Shown in pieces: positions 34,609 through 45,850 of a stretch of DNA of 64,000 nt. This DNA is from Larix kaempferi. Its lineage: Eukaryota > Streptophyta > Pinopsida > Pinales > Pinaceae. The DNA lies in assembly GCA_027924585.1 (NCBI GenBank), contig BSBM01000826.1, forward strand, positions 15,764,001 to 15,828,000, given 5' to 3'. The notes beneath the pieces are model-generated. The model was not told the origin of the DNA. It searched no databases and was given only the letters and a program-made list of their open reading frames with translations. How positions within the stretch are numbered: position 1 is the stretch's first letter; each line of letters starts with the position of its first letter. A program made the translations under genes and the position numbers.

Positions 34609-36022
34609 TGAATTAGGCCATCTGACTCATCAATGTCCACAATTACTTTCATTACAGGAGCACATGCAAATGCTTGACGACGACCTCAACATCTCGGTTG
34701 TTGAACTCGAACCAACCCCTAAGCCTCGTGATAAATCACTGCATACCAACCACCCTTGTGCCATATGTGGTATTTACGGCCACTACTCACATCACTGTCC
34801 TGATCTCCCAGATTACAGAGAAGCTCTCTATGAGATGAATAATTTGGACCTTGAGACGGCACCCCCCACAATTGAGGAGATCCACCCCTCGGTATCATCC
34901 CCATCCGGAGAGATTAATACCATTTATATGATCTCTTCGACTACCACTCCCTCATCAACCGATTTGACAACTCAAACTTTCCGCAATGATGAGGAGATTC
35001 TTGAGGCTCTCACTGCCCCGGATTATCCCTGGGATGACATGCACCATCATTCCTGTTTCCTCCCAGAAGAACCCTCCTCTACCATAGCTACCCAACTCGC
35101 GGTTGAGTCCAAATATTTCCTTCCCACTAAAGTCGACCGGTTTAAGGATCCTATTCTTGCTCCTGATGCCTTTGAGGAAGGTAACATGGCCAACATCTCA
35201 CCCGTCATCCACATCGATATCTCTGACCCACCTGGTGCTCTTGAAATCATTACCTTAGGAGCCTCCTGTAGTGAGCATGAGATTGGAGAATACAAAAACC
35301 TTTTCCAAGAATTCTATGATGTCTTTGCCTGGTCCTATACCGAAATGCCTGGTCTTGACCCCGCCATTATAGAAAACCACATTGACACATGGCCTGATGT
35401 ACCCCCCGTTCGTCAGAAACAATGCCCCATTCATCCTTCCAAGCTCCCCATTGTTAAAGCCGAGGTAGATAAACTTCGCAAAGCAGGATTCATTTATCCT
35501 ATTGCATATACCACTTGGGTTTCAAACCCCGTTCCTGTTAACAAAAAACAAGGCACCATTAGAGTATATGCTGACTTCCGCGATTTAAACCGTGCATGTC
35601 CCAAAGACAAATTCCTCACGCCATTTATTGACCAACTCATTGATGCGTGTGCGGGGCATGAAATCCTATCTTTCATGGACGATTTTTCTGGATACAATCA
35701 AATTCAGATCCGTAAGGAGGATCAGTACAAGACTACCTTTACCACCCCATGGGGCACCTTTTCCTATCGCGTCATGCCTTTCGGCCTAAAAAATGCTGGT
35801 GCCACCTTCCAGCGGGTCATGACCTATTGTTTTCATGACTTGGTCCACATCCTGCTAGTCTATCTTGACGACCTTACAGCTCGTTCCCGGAAACGATCCG
35901 ACCACCTTAACGAACTCTGGCAAGTTTTCCTGCGTTGTCGCAAATATAAAATCCGCTTGAACCCACACAAGTGTGTCTTTTGCGTTCCAGCAGGCCGGTT
36001 GTTGGGTTTCATTGTTTCTTAG
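34574..36022 (+). pseudogene. Element B: two CCHC knuckles and reverse transcriptase
   Basis: 482 codons. Starts MFRAPPKCSLCDELGHLTHQ; first knuckle CX2CX4HX4C at 34595-34636, second knuckle CAICGIYGHYSHHC at 34757-34798, both intact and located after the protease. RT follows: AEVDKLRKAGFIYPIAYTTW, GTIRVYADFRDLNRACPKDK, DDFSGYNQIQIRKEDQYKTT, PFGLKNAGATFQRVM and YLDDLTARSRK (catalytic YxDD at 35861-35872 intact), CRKYKIRLNPHKCVFCVPAG, LLGFIVS. It ends at a TAG (36020) where C has His. Confidence 0.9.
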
Positions 36023-36922
36023 AAAGGAATTGTTGTTGATCCCCTGAAAGTCCAAGCCATCTTAGACCTTCCCTCTCCTCGCACGTTTCGGCAGCTCCAG
36101 AGTCTACAGGGGCGATCTAATTTCCTCCGTCGCTTCGTTCCTGACTATGCCACCACTGTTCATGGTTTCTTACGCCTGCTTCGTACCCACATACCGTTTG
36201 TTTGGGATGAGCAAGCAGAAGCTGCATTCGAAGCCCTCAAGAAAGCTCTCACACAAGCCCCTTTGATCTCCCCTCCGGATTTCTCTCAGGACTTCATCCT
36301 TTACGTCTCGACATCCGAACATGCTGTGTCCGGAGTCCTGGTTCAAGAAGACGCCGCTCGCCAGGAGCATGTCATTTATTACTTCAGCCAGACCTTGTCT
36401 GGACCACCCCTATGTTACCCATATGAGGAAAGACTCGCCCTGGCTGTGGTCTTTTCCGTCCAAAAATTGTGACACTACATTTTGCTCAGTCTTACCACAG
36501 TTGTCGTCAACTCCAACCCCATGGTCTATCTCTTAAACCGGCGGCTCCTACAAGGTCGTGTTGCTAAATGGGTCATTATCCTCCAGGAATATGACTTGAA
36601 TTTCCGAACCCCTAAGAGCACTAAAGCCCTCGCGCTTGCCCAGCTCATCACTGATCTCCCCTCCCTTCTGTCGTCCCCACAAATCTTCGACAAGTTACCT
36701 GACAATCACTTGTTCGCCATCTCGTCTGATGACGCATGGTACGGTGATATTTCGCTATACCTTCGCACGCAGAAGTTTAGACCCAACATCAATCGTGATG
36801 GACGCCGTCGTATTTGTCACCAGGCCTCTCGATATCTCCTCTTAGGCGATGTCCTTTACCGGCGAGGGGTTGACACGATTCTCTGTCGTTGCCTTACACA
36901 CGAGGAAGCCAAACACGTCCTC
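36023..36922 (+). pseudogene. Element B: RNase H and truncated integrase
   Basis: RNH: FVWDEQAEAAFEALKKALTQ, FILYVSTSEHAVSGVLVQED, YYFSQTLSGPPLCYPYEERL, VNSNPMVYLLNRRLLQGRVA. The first catalytic Asp is missing (LYVSTS). A TGA at 36471 stands for Arg in C. INT begins with DAWYGDISLYLRTQKFRPNI and CRCLTHEEAKHVLS, then breaks near 36922 before the HHCC domain is complete; everything else of INT is missing compared with C and A. Confidence 0.85.
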
Positions 36923-39876
36923 TCGCCAAAGCACCAGAGGCATCCTGTCATTCACACAAGGCAAACTCATCAGACTCATGTCAAAGAAATAAACCTACCC
37001 CCCCCCCCCCCCCCCGGGGAAGCCCTAACAGGTTGCTCCCACTCGCGGCTTTAGGGCCCCTTGCCACGGTTTCCAACCGTGGCTGTAAGGGCTACAGTCG
37101 CGGTCCGAAACCGCGCCTGTAGGAGCCGAACTCGCGGTACCGAACCACGTGTTCAGACTCGAAACCCGTGGTACCCGACCGCATATTCCGACCTGAACAT
37201 CATGGTCCCCAGTTGCGTGATCCACCCTGGAACCCGCGGTCCCAGACCGCGGTTCCACCCCACAAACCTGCAGTCCACCCACGTGGACCGTACAATAAAA
37301 TCCCCTGGGACCCACCACCCTACCCCAAACCCAATGACAATGCAGGTATGAGTTTGTCGGAATACCTCTAACTCCCAGATCTGAAATCTGTTGGTTGGAT
37401 CGTCCAGAAACGCCAATTCAGCTTTGGTCCACTCTGATCACTAGTCAAAGTCAATAAGTACAAATGACACTTGTCATGTTGGACCCACTCACTATTTATA
37501 GTCCGTTGACTTTTTCTTGTTTTGGCCATTATGAACCCATATGGAGTCCATTTTTCGAACCGTTTCCACCACTAGAATCAGCACGACGAGACCGTCATGA
37601 TGGTCCACTTGTTTTCTTATTTTTTCCCCATCCATTTTTGAGCATTTTTTAGACACCACTCGTTGCCTCGATTTGCATGCCACTTCGGCTGCTCTCCATT
37701 TTTGGTATATTTTATATCATCGGATTCATTTTTTCGAGCTCGTGATGATGCTTGAGATCATTTCTCGCTCTCACTTGGTACAGTTTCCACATTGTGTCCC
37801 GACACCTTGCTGCCTTGGTTTGCGCACCACATCGACCGCCATCGGATTGTTCCACATTTTTACATGAGCCATTCACTCCTGTCATACTGCACTTATTTCG
37901 TTATTTTTCCACCATTCATTATCCCGCAAGGAGGCCCACCAGTGTTCCCCCCTACCCTCGTTCTTGGTCATCATAACTGTTCCTTGATTGAGCACTTCCT
38001 CCTTGCCTGGCCATTCCTTTTGTTCGGTATAATTTTATCCCTTTTTCGGGCTGGACAAGTCCTTTATGAAAAAGGCACTTAGGGAGTTTTTGTTAAGCTC
38101 TTTTCTGACTCCTAAAACAATGAAAAGATCGCCGAGCAATATTGCTTCCTTTCATGCTCGTTAAAGTACCTGAAAGGGCGTCTTTCTAGTATAAGTTTAA
38201 CCCTTTTCCGGACCTAGTAGACTAATTACGAAAAAGGAATACTCTAGTCACACCGGCTAGAAGAGTTCTTCATTGCATCCTTTTATGCTTCTTCGGGCCT
38301 TGGAGACTAACACACGAAAAAGCAACCCCTTGGAGTCTTCTTATCGCTTTCAGACTCTCTAAAATTGAAAGCAACCACGAGCATGAACTGTCCTGGGCTT
38401 GTACAAATCCACACGACAGTACCATTCCATTATTTTAGAGTCTTCTTATCGCTTTCAGACTCCTTAAAATTGAAAGCAATCACGAGCATGAACTGTCCTG
38501 GGCTCGTACAAATCCACACGATAGTACCATTTTGAACACACTTCTTCTAGTTCCTTAACCCATGAAGAAGTCCCCCCATGCCTCTTGGCACTATGATCGA
38601 TCATCTCGGAAGCACCCCCAATTAGGTCACTTTTTTTCAGAGTAGTCTGCAGTCTCCTACCCTTTTACACCAGCTTGAGTATCACTCATCCCAGTCACTA
38701 TCCTTGATCCCTTATAGCTATGATCCCTTTCCCCTCAGTCAGTTTCATATGCTGCCCGATCATCCCCGCCATCATACTCTGAACAAAGGAAGTTTGAGTC
38801 CCCCCACTCTACTTGCCCAGTTATCCCCCACAGTATGACAGTCCTACCATCAGTACTCTCACACTTCGGTTCTTCACCTCGTGCTCCTATCAAGGAAACA
38901 TCATTGCCTTTCTAGTTGCAAGTCTCCCTCTGTCGATGACAGCCCCTCTATTCCAGAGGATAGACCCAGAGGTCCCTGCGCCTTGGACCCATCACCATTT
39001 GTGGTGAGTGCCTATGGACCATTTTGAGAGGATTCCTCATTACCTCTCCGAGTGGTTGTTTCTCACATGCTCGACTTCAACACCTTGATCGCATCGTTGA
39101 GAATCGCGCAGGGTTTATATCCCTTCAGTTATTGGTCAAAGACCCCGGATTTCCCCTGACTCTAGCACATTGGTGAGACCCTTCGGAACGCCCAGTTATA
39201 TGTTCTTGTGGATGTCCGGGTTGCGTTGGCGATTGTATTCGGAAGCCATCCATTTATATGATTCCTTGAGTACCCAGTTCAGTTCCAGTTCAGTGTATCA
39301 TTGAGGACATGACTCCCTGTCACTATGCTCCAGCAGCTCATCAGTTCCTCTAGTACCACACTCAGTAGCACTGTAGTTATTCCAATGTACTAGTTCTTCA
39401 AGCTCAGACATGGTCATCCCAGCAGTATGTCCCATATTTGTGTCCCCTCTGGACCCTTATGATGTACACAGTGGTTCTCTATGTATCCTACAGGTCCCCC
39501 TTTTCGGGCCTCACAGTTATTTTTTATGTATCTTGATACGAGCATGGGTATGCCCGCCTCGTCCATATCTTGGGATTCTTCCTCATTCATTATTTGAGGC
39601 TATGTATATTTTAGGTCCCCATGTTTTGGACCCCATTGTTATTATTGTTCCATATCTTGATACGAGCATGGGAATTCCTGCCTCGTCCATATGATCAGAT
39701 TATTCCTCATCCATTATTGAGGTTATGTATTTTCAGTTTTTGCAGTTTGTTCGGGACCATTGTTCCAGGCTCCAGTTTGTTTCTTCCATTCTCCACACCC
39801 CATGAAAACCATACAAGACTTATGATGTCTATCGGCCATATGATGAGCTCCCGCCCTCACACATCAGGGGGCAATC
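36923..39876 (+). other. Element B: 3' non-coding region with PPT
   Basis: No protein domain recognised. 36998-37015 is an 18-C run; 37030-37260 is rich in palindromes around cgcggt/accgcg. 38090-38560 has the hairpin-rich blocks shared with copies I and J, including a 105-bp tandem duplication. 39400-39740 contains a duplicated segment (cttgatacgagcatggg twice, about 120 bp apart). It ends in a PPT (catcagggggcaatc, 39862-39876) directly before the 3' LTR. Confidence 0.7.
38333..38542 (+). repeat. 105-bp tandem duplication in the 3' region of element B
   Basis: Two adjacent units beginning gagtcttcttatcgctttca at 38333 and 38438, differing at a few positions. Each holds ctttcagactc...ttgaaagca, a short stem-forming pair. 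Confidence 0.85.
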
Positions 39877-39910
39877 TGTTAACACCCAAAAAGTGCTCAC
39901 TACCTCATCT
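39877..39910 (+). repeat. 3' LTR stub of element B (34 bp)
   Basis: Identical to the first 34 bp of the 5' LTR (TGTTAACACCCAAAAAGTG...cctcatct), then the sequence switches to the inverted gag of element D. Confidence 0.9.
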
Positions 39911-41306
39911 ACTAGAGTGTGCCACGGAAGCATACGAGGTTGTAGCAATGGAGTGAGATGTGGCCCGCGAAAGGTCGGGGCTAGTATTATTAGGGATAAT
40001 TGAAAAGGGTTGGTTGTGTGATACAACATGACCAATGATACCATCGGCGGCATGGGATGCCCCCAGTGCGTCATTTCGGGATGGATCGTCACGGGGGGCA
40101 TCAGGTAAGATGGTGTACAAATAGCCAGACTGGGCATAGATTAGATCAAATTGTTGGGCTTTGAGAATGGCTTCTTCTTCCGACTGGGGTCATTCAGACG
40201 CCACATCTTTGGCTATTGCTGGAAGGAGATATTTTAGGAACCAATCTAGGAAAATATGGTCATCCAACTTGATATTACATAAACTACGACGTTTACGCCA
40301 CTCATGAATGTGATCAGTGATGTGGGTAGCTGTGTTCTGCCTGCAAGACAAGAGGATCTCTACTCCCGCGTCATAACAGATGGGTAGCTGAAAGAAATGT
40401 AGAAAGGTCGAGGCAAGGGATGTGAAAGTGGGGTGGGTCCCGTGAGGCTGCTCGATATACCACTTGGCTTCCGAGCCAGTGAAATTTCTTTGCAACAGCG
40501 TAGGCGAATGGAGTCATCTACTATGGAGTTGGAGGAACACCACAGATGGAAAGACATAATGTGATTTTGGGGATCCTCACCAACCTTCCCCTCAAACTTA
40601 GGGATGTCTGATGGGAGTTTAGTAGGCATGTGAGGCCAAGTGGGATTATGTATGATGGGACCATTCGTTAATCTTTCCAGGTCCGGTAGGTTAAGACTAG
40701 CCATAAATGGAAAACTGGAAAAAGAGTGTGGCATGGTCACCGAGGCATATGTGCTGGTGGTAGCATTGTTGATCAGGTCGTTGCTCCCAAAGGGAATATT
40801 AGCCATGAGGGGGATATGACCCCCAAATAGAGGTGTTGGGTTGGCGTGAGAGGGGCTTGTGCCTCCAAGTGTAACGTGGGTCACAGATGGGTTCGGATTG
40901 GGTCCAGTAGCTGTTGGAATCGAAGTAGTGACAGGGATGGTAGGTGTGGGTCCCATTGAGGGCATACCCAGTGTAGGTGTGGGTCCCATTGAGGGAATAC
41001 CTAGGGTATTTGTTGTAGTGGTGGTTACTGTGGTGGCCATTGTGGTGGCGGGGGTGGTGGTAGACCCTCCACGGACAGTCCGTGCAAAGAATGGGTTGGA
41101 AGAAATGCCATCCATGGGGATGGTCGGTGTTGTGTATGTAGGGTTTTCGGATTCTGCCTCAGATTCAGATGTGAAATAAGGGGCATCAGAGTTGGGTGAT
41201 GAATCTCTACGCTGGTGATGAGTGGAGTCAAGTGACAAGGCTCTACGCATGGTGTTAAGTGAACCGTACTCATTAGAGAAATTTTGAGGTCAAAAAATGG
41301 CCTCAA
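39911..41306 (-). pseudogene. Element D: gag, truncated
   Basis: From about 41250 (MRRALSLDSTHHQRRDSSPN) the frame gives the Ser/Thr/Pro-rich N-terminus, FMASLNLPDLERLTNGPIIH, PKFEGKVGEDPQNHIMSFHL and SSNSIVDDSIRLR. A shift near 40490 moves to a second frame: TGSEAKWYIEQPHGTHPTFT, EILLSCRQNTATHITDHIHE, IFLDWFLKYLLP. It then reads on to SYASVAHSS, where it ends at the junction with the B LTR stub. A stop near 40190 corresponds to Arg in B. Confidence 0.85.
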
Positions 41307-41842
41307 AACAAAGAAAATGTACTATAAAATACAACCAATCACATTCTAGTAGATGACATCACCCCCCTTGGTGAGGTGGCATTGCATGAGTTAAGAATGC
41401 TTATTTGTCAAATTTTCTATGGTGGATGAAAACACATAGTTAACCAAGGTAGTGGTGTAAGTACTTTTAAGTCATAAAGTAAAGTACTCATAATGATAGT
41501 CTTTTCATAAAATAATATTATTGTCATTTTCAAGTAAAGTACTCATAATGAATGTCTTTTCACACTTTCTCATAAAATAATATTATTGTCATTTTCAAGT
41601 GAAGTACTCTTAATTCATAAAGAAAGTCCTTTCACATTTTTTTATAAAATAATATATTATCATTTTTATGTTTTTAATTTTAAATTATATATTCACTCCA
41701 TTCTATTTAATAACATAATGTCAAACTAATAAAGAATAATAATAGATTTAATAAATAATAATAATAATAACAATAATGCAATGTGGATTATAATAATATT
41801 ATTGACATTTTACATGTAAATAAATTCTCAATTAAATTCATG
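41262..41842. mobile_element. AT-rich insertion in the leader of element D
   Basis: B and C read directly from gtcaccattgag to cacggttcacttgacacc with about 40 bp between; D has about 580 bp there. The insert is AT-rich, contains a repeated block (aataatattattgtcatttt, at about 41510-41600) and a short palindrome (ttttgaggtcaaaaaatggcctcaaaa without its middle). Possibly a MITE or similar; no clear terminal repeats or TSD found, so the type is unknown. Confidence 0.5.
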
Positions 41843-43454
41843 ACTCAATGGTGACAGGAGGCTAGTAAAACTAGTAGGTAGCGGTGAGTGAAAAGCTCAA
41901 AAACCCTAATGCAACCATGTGTGCAGGAGGGGAGCATAAAAAATAAGGCACTCAGGCCAACAACAAACTCAAAACACTCACAGTAATAGTTGTGCTACTG
42001 TAGGCGGAGTGATAAAAAAGGATGGTCAGAAAACCAACAAGCAAACGGCTCCTAAAAAATAAAAATGGTGTACTCACTAAACCAAGGGGAGGTAAGAGAG
42101 CATGTAAACTCCTAACTAAAAGGTATGTTGGCTCAAACCAGACATATTCTCTGCAAGGTGATGAAATCCAAGTCAGAAAATACGACAAGTAGAACCAAAT
42201 GGATAAATGTCCCCCTACTGGGAGGGACAGTGGGTAAAGGAATCCCAAAAGAATGGATACTAAGATACCCCGTTCATGACACGTCCAGAAAGGTAAATCC
42301 ATAGCTCTTGTTCTATCGCCGTTGTACTCCCACAAGGGTGGTACAACGAGAACAACGAGTAGGTAGCCTTCAGTTATTAAATGGATTGCGGTATTCTAGT
42401 CAGGCCTCTGGAACCAGTCTTGCTACTTTGACCCTCCTAGGAGAGAGGCCTTTCCGGCAAATTGGTGTATAACCATGTCAAAAAATACTAAGGGATTTTT
42501 GGTACCCTAATAGACAACAACTATGTCTCAAGTGAAAGTGATTGAGGGGTGTTATTTGGATGCATATCCCCTCAATCCTACCTAACTATAATGTTCTTTA
42601 ATGTTCCCCAAGTGGGGTTAGAAGATTGGTTGAAGTTAAGTAAAATTTTTATGGCTCACTTGATTAATGGTGATAGAGTGTGTGTAAGTGTAATTATGTA
42701 CCAAATAGAATGCCTCGCTTGGGAGAATATTTATCAAATTAAAATGTTGAATTTAACTTGCAAATATGAAAATTTAACTGTAGATGCTTAACAATTTTCT
42801 TTTCAATAAAAATATTGAAAAATATCTAAAATAGCATAGTCAAGCAAATAACAGAAAAAGTAAATGAATATTTAGGGCTGCAAGTAAAATAGTAGCCTGT
42901 CAAGGTGCAGGGGAGATGGCAGAAAAATATGGGCCAAAATGGGTGAAGAAAACTCAGAAGACAAATCGTAGGACTCAGTTCGAAATCACGATTGTCTGAG
43001 GCAAAACTCGCGATCTGGATCGCAGCTATCTGGGCAAATCTCGCGATCTGGATCGCGGCTATCTAGGAAAATCTCACAATCTGAGTCGTGGCTAAGGGGC
43101 TATAAGTCGTGATTCAAATCGCGGCTAAGGGTCGGAAATTCGCGATTTGGCTCGTGGTTTAGGGCGAAAATGATGTGATCTGGATTGCTAGGTTTCGGGT
43201 CAAAAATCTGGGTTCTGGAATCGTGGCTTTTGGCTAAACAACCGCAATCTGGATCGTGACTGTGGGTTAAAAAACCTGCGATTTACGGCACGAAAATGAA
43301 AGTCGAAATGGAAAAATAGGGACTGTAGAGGTTGCAGAAACAACAAAGGGCTAGGGTAGCAAACTATAGGCTTAATGGTAAACTAGATCTATAATAATAA
43401 ATCTAAATAACAATTAAAATAAGAAGAAATCTAAATCTAACCAGATATTCAAAG
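41843..43454 (-). other. Leader of element D with degenerate GC array
   Basis: 41850-42590 aligns with the distal leaders of B and C. 42950-43300 is a degenerate array of about 30-bp units (cgcgatctggatcgcggcta) in the same position, downstream of the PBS, as the arrays in B and C, but of different sequence. Non-coding. Confidence 0.7.
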
Positions 43455-43470
43455 AAAAGCAGAGTCGCAA
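43455..43470 (-). other. Primer-binding site of element D
   Basis: Minus strand TTGCGACTCTGCTTTT, matching the TGGCGACTC type with changes at the start, five nt from the LTR end. Confidence 0.55.
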
Positions 43471-43475
43471 AAAAC

Positions 43476-44255
43476 TGTTGCTTGGGTTTTCACCCAAGCT
43501 TGTGCAAATGAGCACCTACTAACTTCGTAGTAGCAGTTTCAATAAAACAGTAAAAAGCTAATATAAAAAGTAAACAATAATCTAACATGTGCATAGAAAA
43601 ATTACAGTAAATGGTAAAAAATTCAGATCTTTCATGTAAAACAAATTTTATTTATAAAAAATAGATTTACAAAAGACAGATTACCTCAATGGTGAGGTTG
43701 CTAGAGCTTGTGCAGTTGCAGGGGTGAGGTGCTCCAGTGCACCAATGGTCTTTCTCTTCTCCAAGATGCTTCAAGGATGGGCCAAAAACTCACTCTAAAT
43801 GGACAACTCGAGCTCAAAGGGAGGTTAAATTTCTCAAGAATGATTTTGACAACATAAGGATAGGCAAGAATGTGGATGAAAAATGGGGAGCCTCTATTAC
43901 TTTTTTTTAGCTTTTGGGTGATGGATAATACAACCATGGTTTAAGGTAACCAATGGTATTGTAAAAATGGTTTTAGGGTTTCTTTTCCTCTTTTTCCCTC
44001 TTTTTCCCTTTTTTGAATATATTTTTGAATTTTATTCCCTTTTAATTGATTTTTGGGAATTTTGGACCCCTTTGGAGAGTTTTTTGTATTTTTTGAGGAA
44101 AATTAAATATTTTGAGGAGAAAAAGATGGACTTTGGCCTTTTTGGTGGCCTTTGAGGGTTTTTTGAGGTTTTAGAGGCTAAAATGGTAGGAAACGTGGAC
44201 AAATGGGTCATGTGACTAGGGAGATGAGCTAGTGAGCATTTTTTTGGTGTTAACA
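43476..44255 (-). repeat. LTR of element D (780 bp)
   Basis: Minus strand starts TGTTAACACC at 44255 and ends CCCAAGCAACA at 43476. Same length class and terminal sequence as the LTRs of B (777) and C (724). Its right flank is G-rich on the minus strand (GGGGGGTCCAGGGGGGCTAG). Confidence 0.8.
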
Positions 44256-45028
44256 CTAGCCCCCCTGGACCCCCCTATGGCGACTATATTGGGAGGGAAA
44301 CCCCCACATCATAGGTTTGGATCCAGACACGGCTGAAACACGACCTCTAAATAAGGAATATCAAGCTCGACAACTAACATTCATTAGCTATGTCGTATCC
44401 ATAACATTCATAAACTTCCACATTAAACAACATTTGTTCATTATTATGCAGAATGTAAGAACATAACACAACACATCATAACATCATTCATACACATGTA
44501 GCAATGGGATTTTAATGTGGAAACCCAATTGCGAGAAAACCACGGAAGTGTTTTTCTTTTATTCATGAATCACAATAAATAAGCACTTCATTTCTACATA
44601 TACAACTTACAGATCTCTTCTTCCTCTGTTACAATGGATTTGCACAGATAGACTGTAGATCTCTTCCTTCGCATGTGACTCACTCTTTTTCAACATACAA
44701 TATTATATTTTACATAAGATCCCAAAAACGCTTAATATTCCCTTCTAGGTACCAAAAAGACTACCAAAAATCCCAACTCGTTACATATTTATAAGGCACG
44801 CACAACTTTCCTACTCCCACTACTTGACTACTCAAGTCATTAATGTATGTGAATGCAAAATCCTAAATAAATTAAACAACTCTATCCTTGACACATTCAA
44901 AACACCCATCTTCCTTTGTTCTCCGCCGCTACATCGGAGTTGACCCTGCTTCATCAAACCAATTCGCTTTAACCCTATTCACACCAAAATTTCATTCAAA
45001 ATGTACCAAAAATTTTCTCGTCCCAACA
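44256..45028 (-). repeat. LTR of element G (probably 3' LTR)
   Basis: Minus strand starts TGTTGGGACGAG at 45028, directly after a purine-rich tract (ATGTTGAGGGCC, 45040-45029). A TATA box (TATAAATATG) lies at 44794-44785. Its 3' end was not found; D lies at 44255. It contains gggtttccacattaaaatcc-type text common near the R/U5 of plant LTRs. Confidence 0.55.
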
Positions 45029-45066
45029 GGCCCTCAACATTAACATGTGTCTCATATCGATCCACT

Positions 45067-45850
45067 TCAGAGTTGCACTGTAGGTGTCTTTGAATTCGAT
45101 AGGAAGTCTTCATACTTCTTCTTTACATCTTTGACATCCTGCTACATCTTGTCTCTATGCCGACAAACTTCCTACAATAATTATCCAGTAATATGTGCTT
45201 GAGCTTGTAGTTCACTCCATTCTATTGTTTTCTGAACTTCACTATTTGCACTGTTGATGACTTCTAAGACACGTTCTGCTTCACTCTAAAGTTATTCAAC
45301 CTTCTCAGTCGGATTCTACTGCTCAATCCTCAACCAATTCACTTCATGCTGCAACATTTTGTTTTTGACAACCTTTACCATCCTCTCGATAGTGGATAGG
45401 ATCTTGAGTTGATCCTTTAGACTTGACATCTTATTTTGTTTTTCTTCCAGCCTATTATTAATATCATGAAACTCTGGATCATCCAATAGTGCCACACATG
45501 CTTGTGTAGCACCCTCAAATAGATTCATAGCTCAGCTGATGAGCATGCGCATATAGTTCTACTTCACCAAAATTCAATGCTCGTGGAAGCAACTAAACAA
45601 CCCTACCCATCGTAGCAGTGGATTCTTAGGGAACCCTATTCTCATATGACCTTCCCTCCTTTTGTTTTGCATCTCTAAATTGGACTGGAGCAATTTGGAG
45701 TCCTTGAATAGCCCGTCAGAGTCCAACAAGTTGATACGTCACTCCTCCAAACAACTACACAGTCTTTTCTTAATCTAACTTTGATGGTTCCTCTGCTACT
45801 TCCTTCATTCTATCATATAGGATGTTGATACCATCCTTAGTTAGCGCCAT
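45067..45850 (-). pseudogene. Element G: coiled-coil reading frame next to the PPT
   Basis: From ATG at 45850 (MALTKDGINILYDRMKEVAE) to TGA at 45067, about 260 codons, with numerous stops mostly where Gln or Trp would fit and one shift near 45525. The second half (NNRLEEKQNKMSSLKDQLK, ERMVKVVKNKMLQHEV, SANSEVQKTIEWSELQAQ, RHRDKM-QDVKDVKKKYED) is heptad-like and probably coiled coil. I do not recognise the family. It ends about 27 bp before the PPT, so it seems to be the 3'-most ORF of element G. Element F interrupts it upstream. Confidence 0.5.

Larger units (their letters stand above)
28511..39910 (+). mobile_element. Tat-type Ty3/gypsy element B (3' LTR truncated)
   Basis: 5' LTR 28511-29287, PBS, leader with a 64-bp repeat array, gag, PR, knuckles, RT, RNH, truncated INT, long 3' region, PPT, and only 34 bp of 3' LTR before the inverted element D. 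Inserted into the integrase of element A; left flank pentamer tcgag. Very similar to element C in LTR, leader and polyprotein. Confidence 0.9.
39911..44255 (-). mobile_element. Tat-type Ty3/gypsy element D, 5' part only
   Basis: Minus strand: LTR (44255-43476), PBS, leader array, leader, gag, cut at 39911. Homologous to B and C but more diverged. No pol. An AT-rich insertion sits in the leader just before gag. Confidence 0.85.

Noticed and set aside
36998-37015. 18-C run as an assembly gap or a functional PPT
   Set aside because: No LTR start follows it, and its bases are defined; it may be a sequencing-prone homopolymer but gives no feature on its own.
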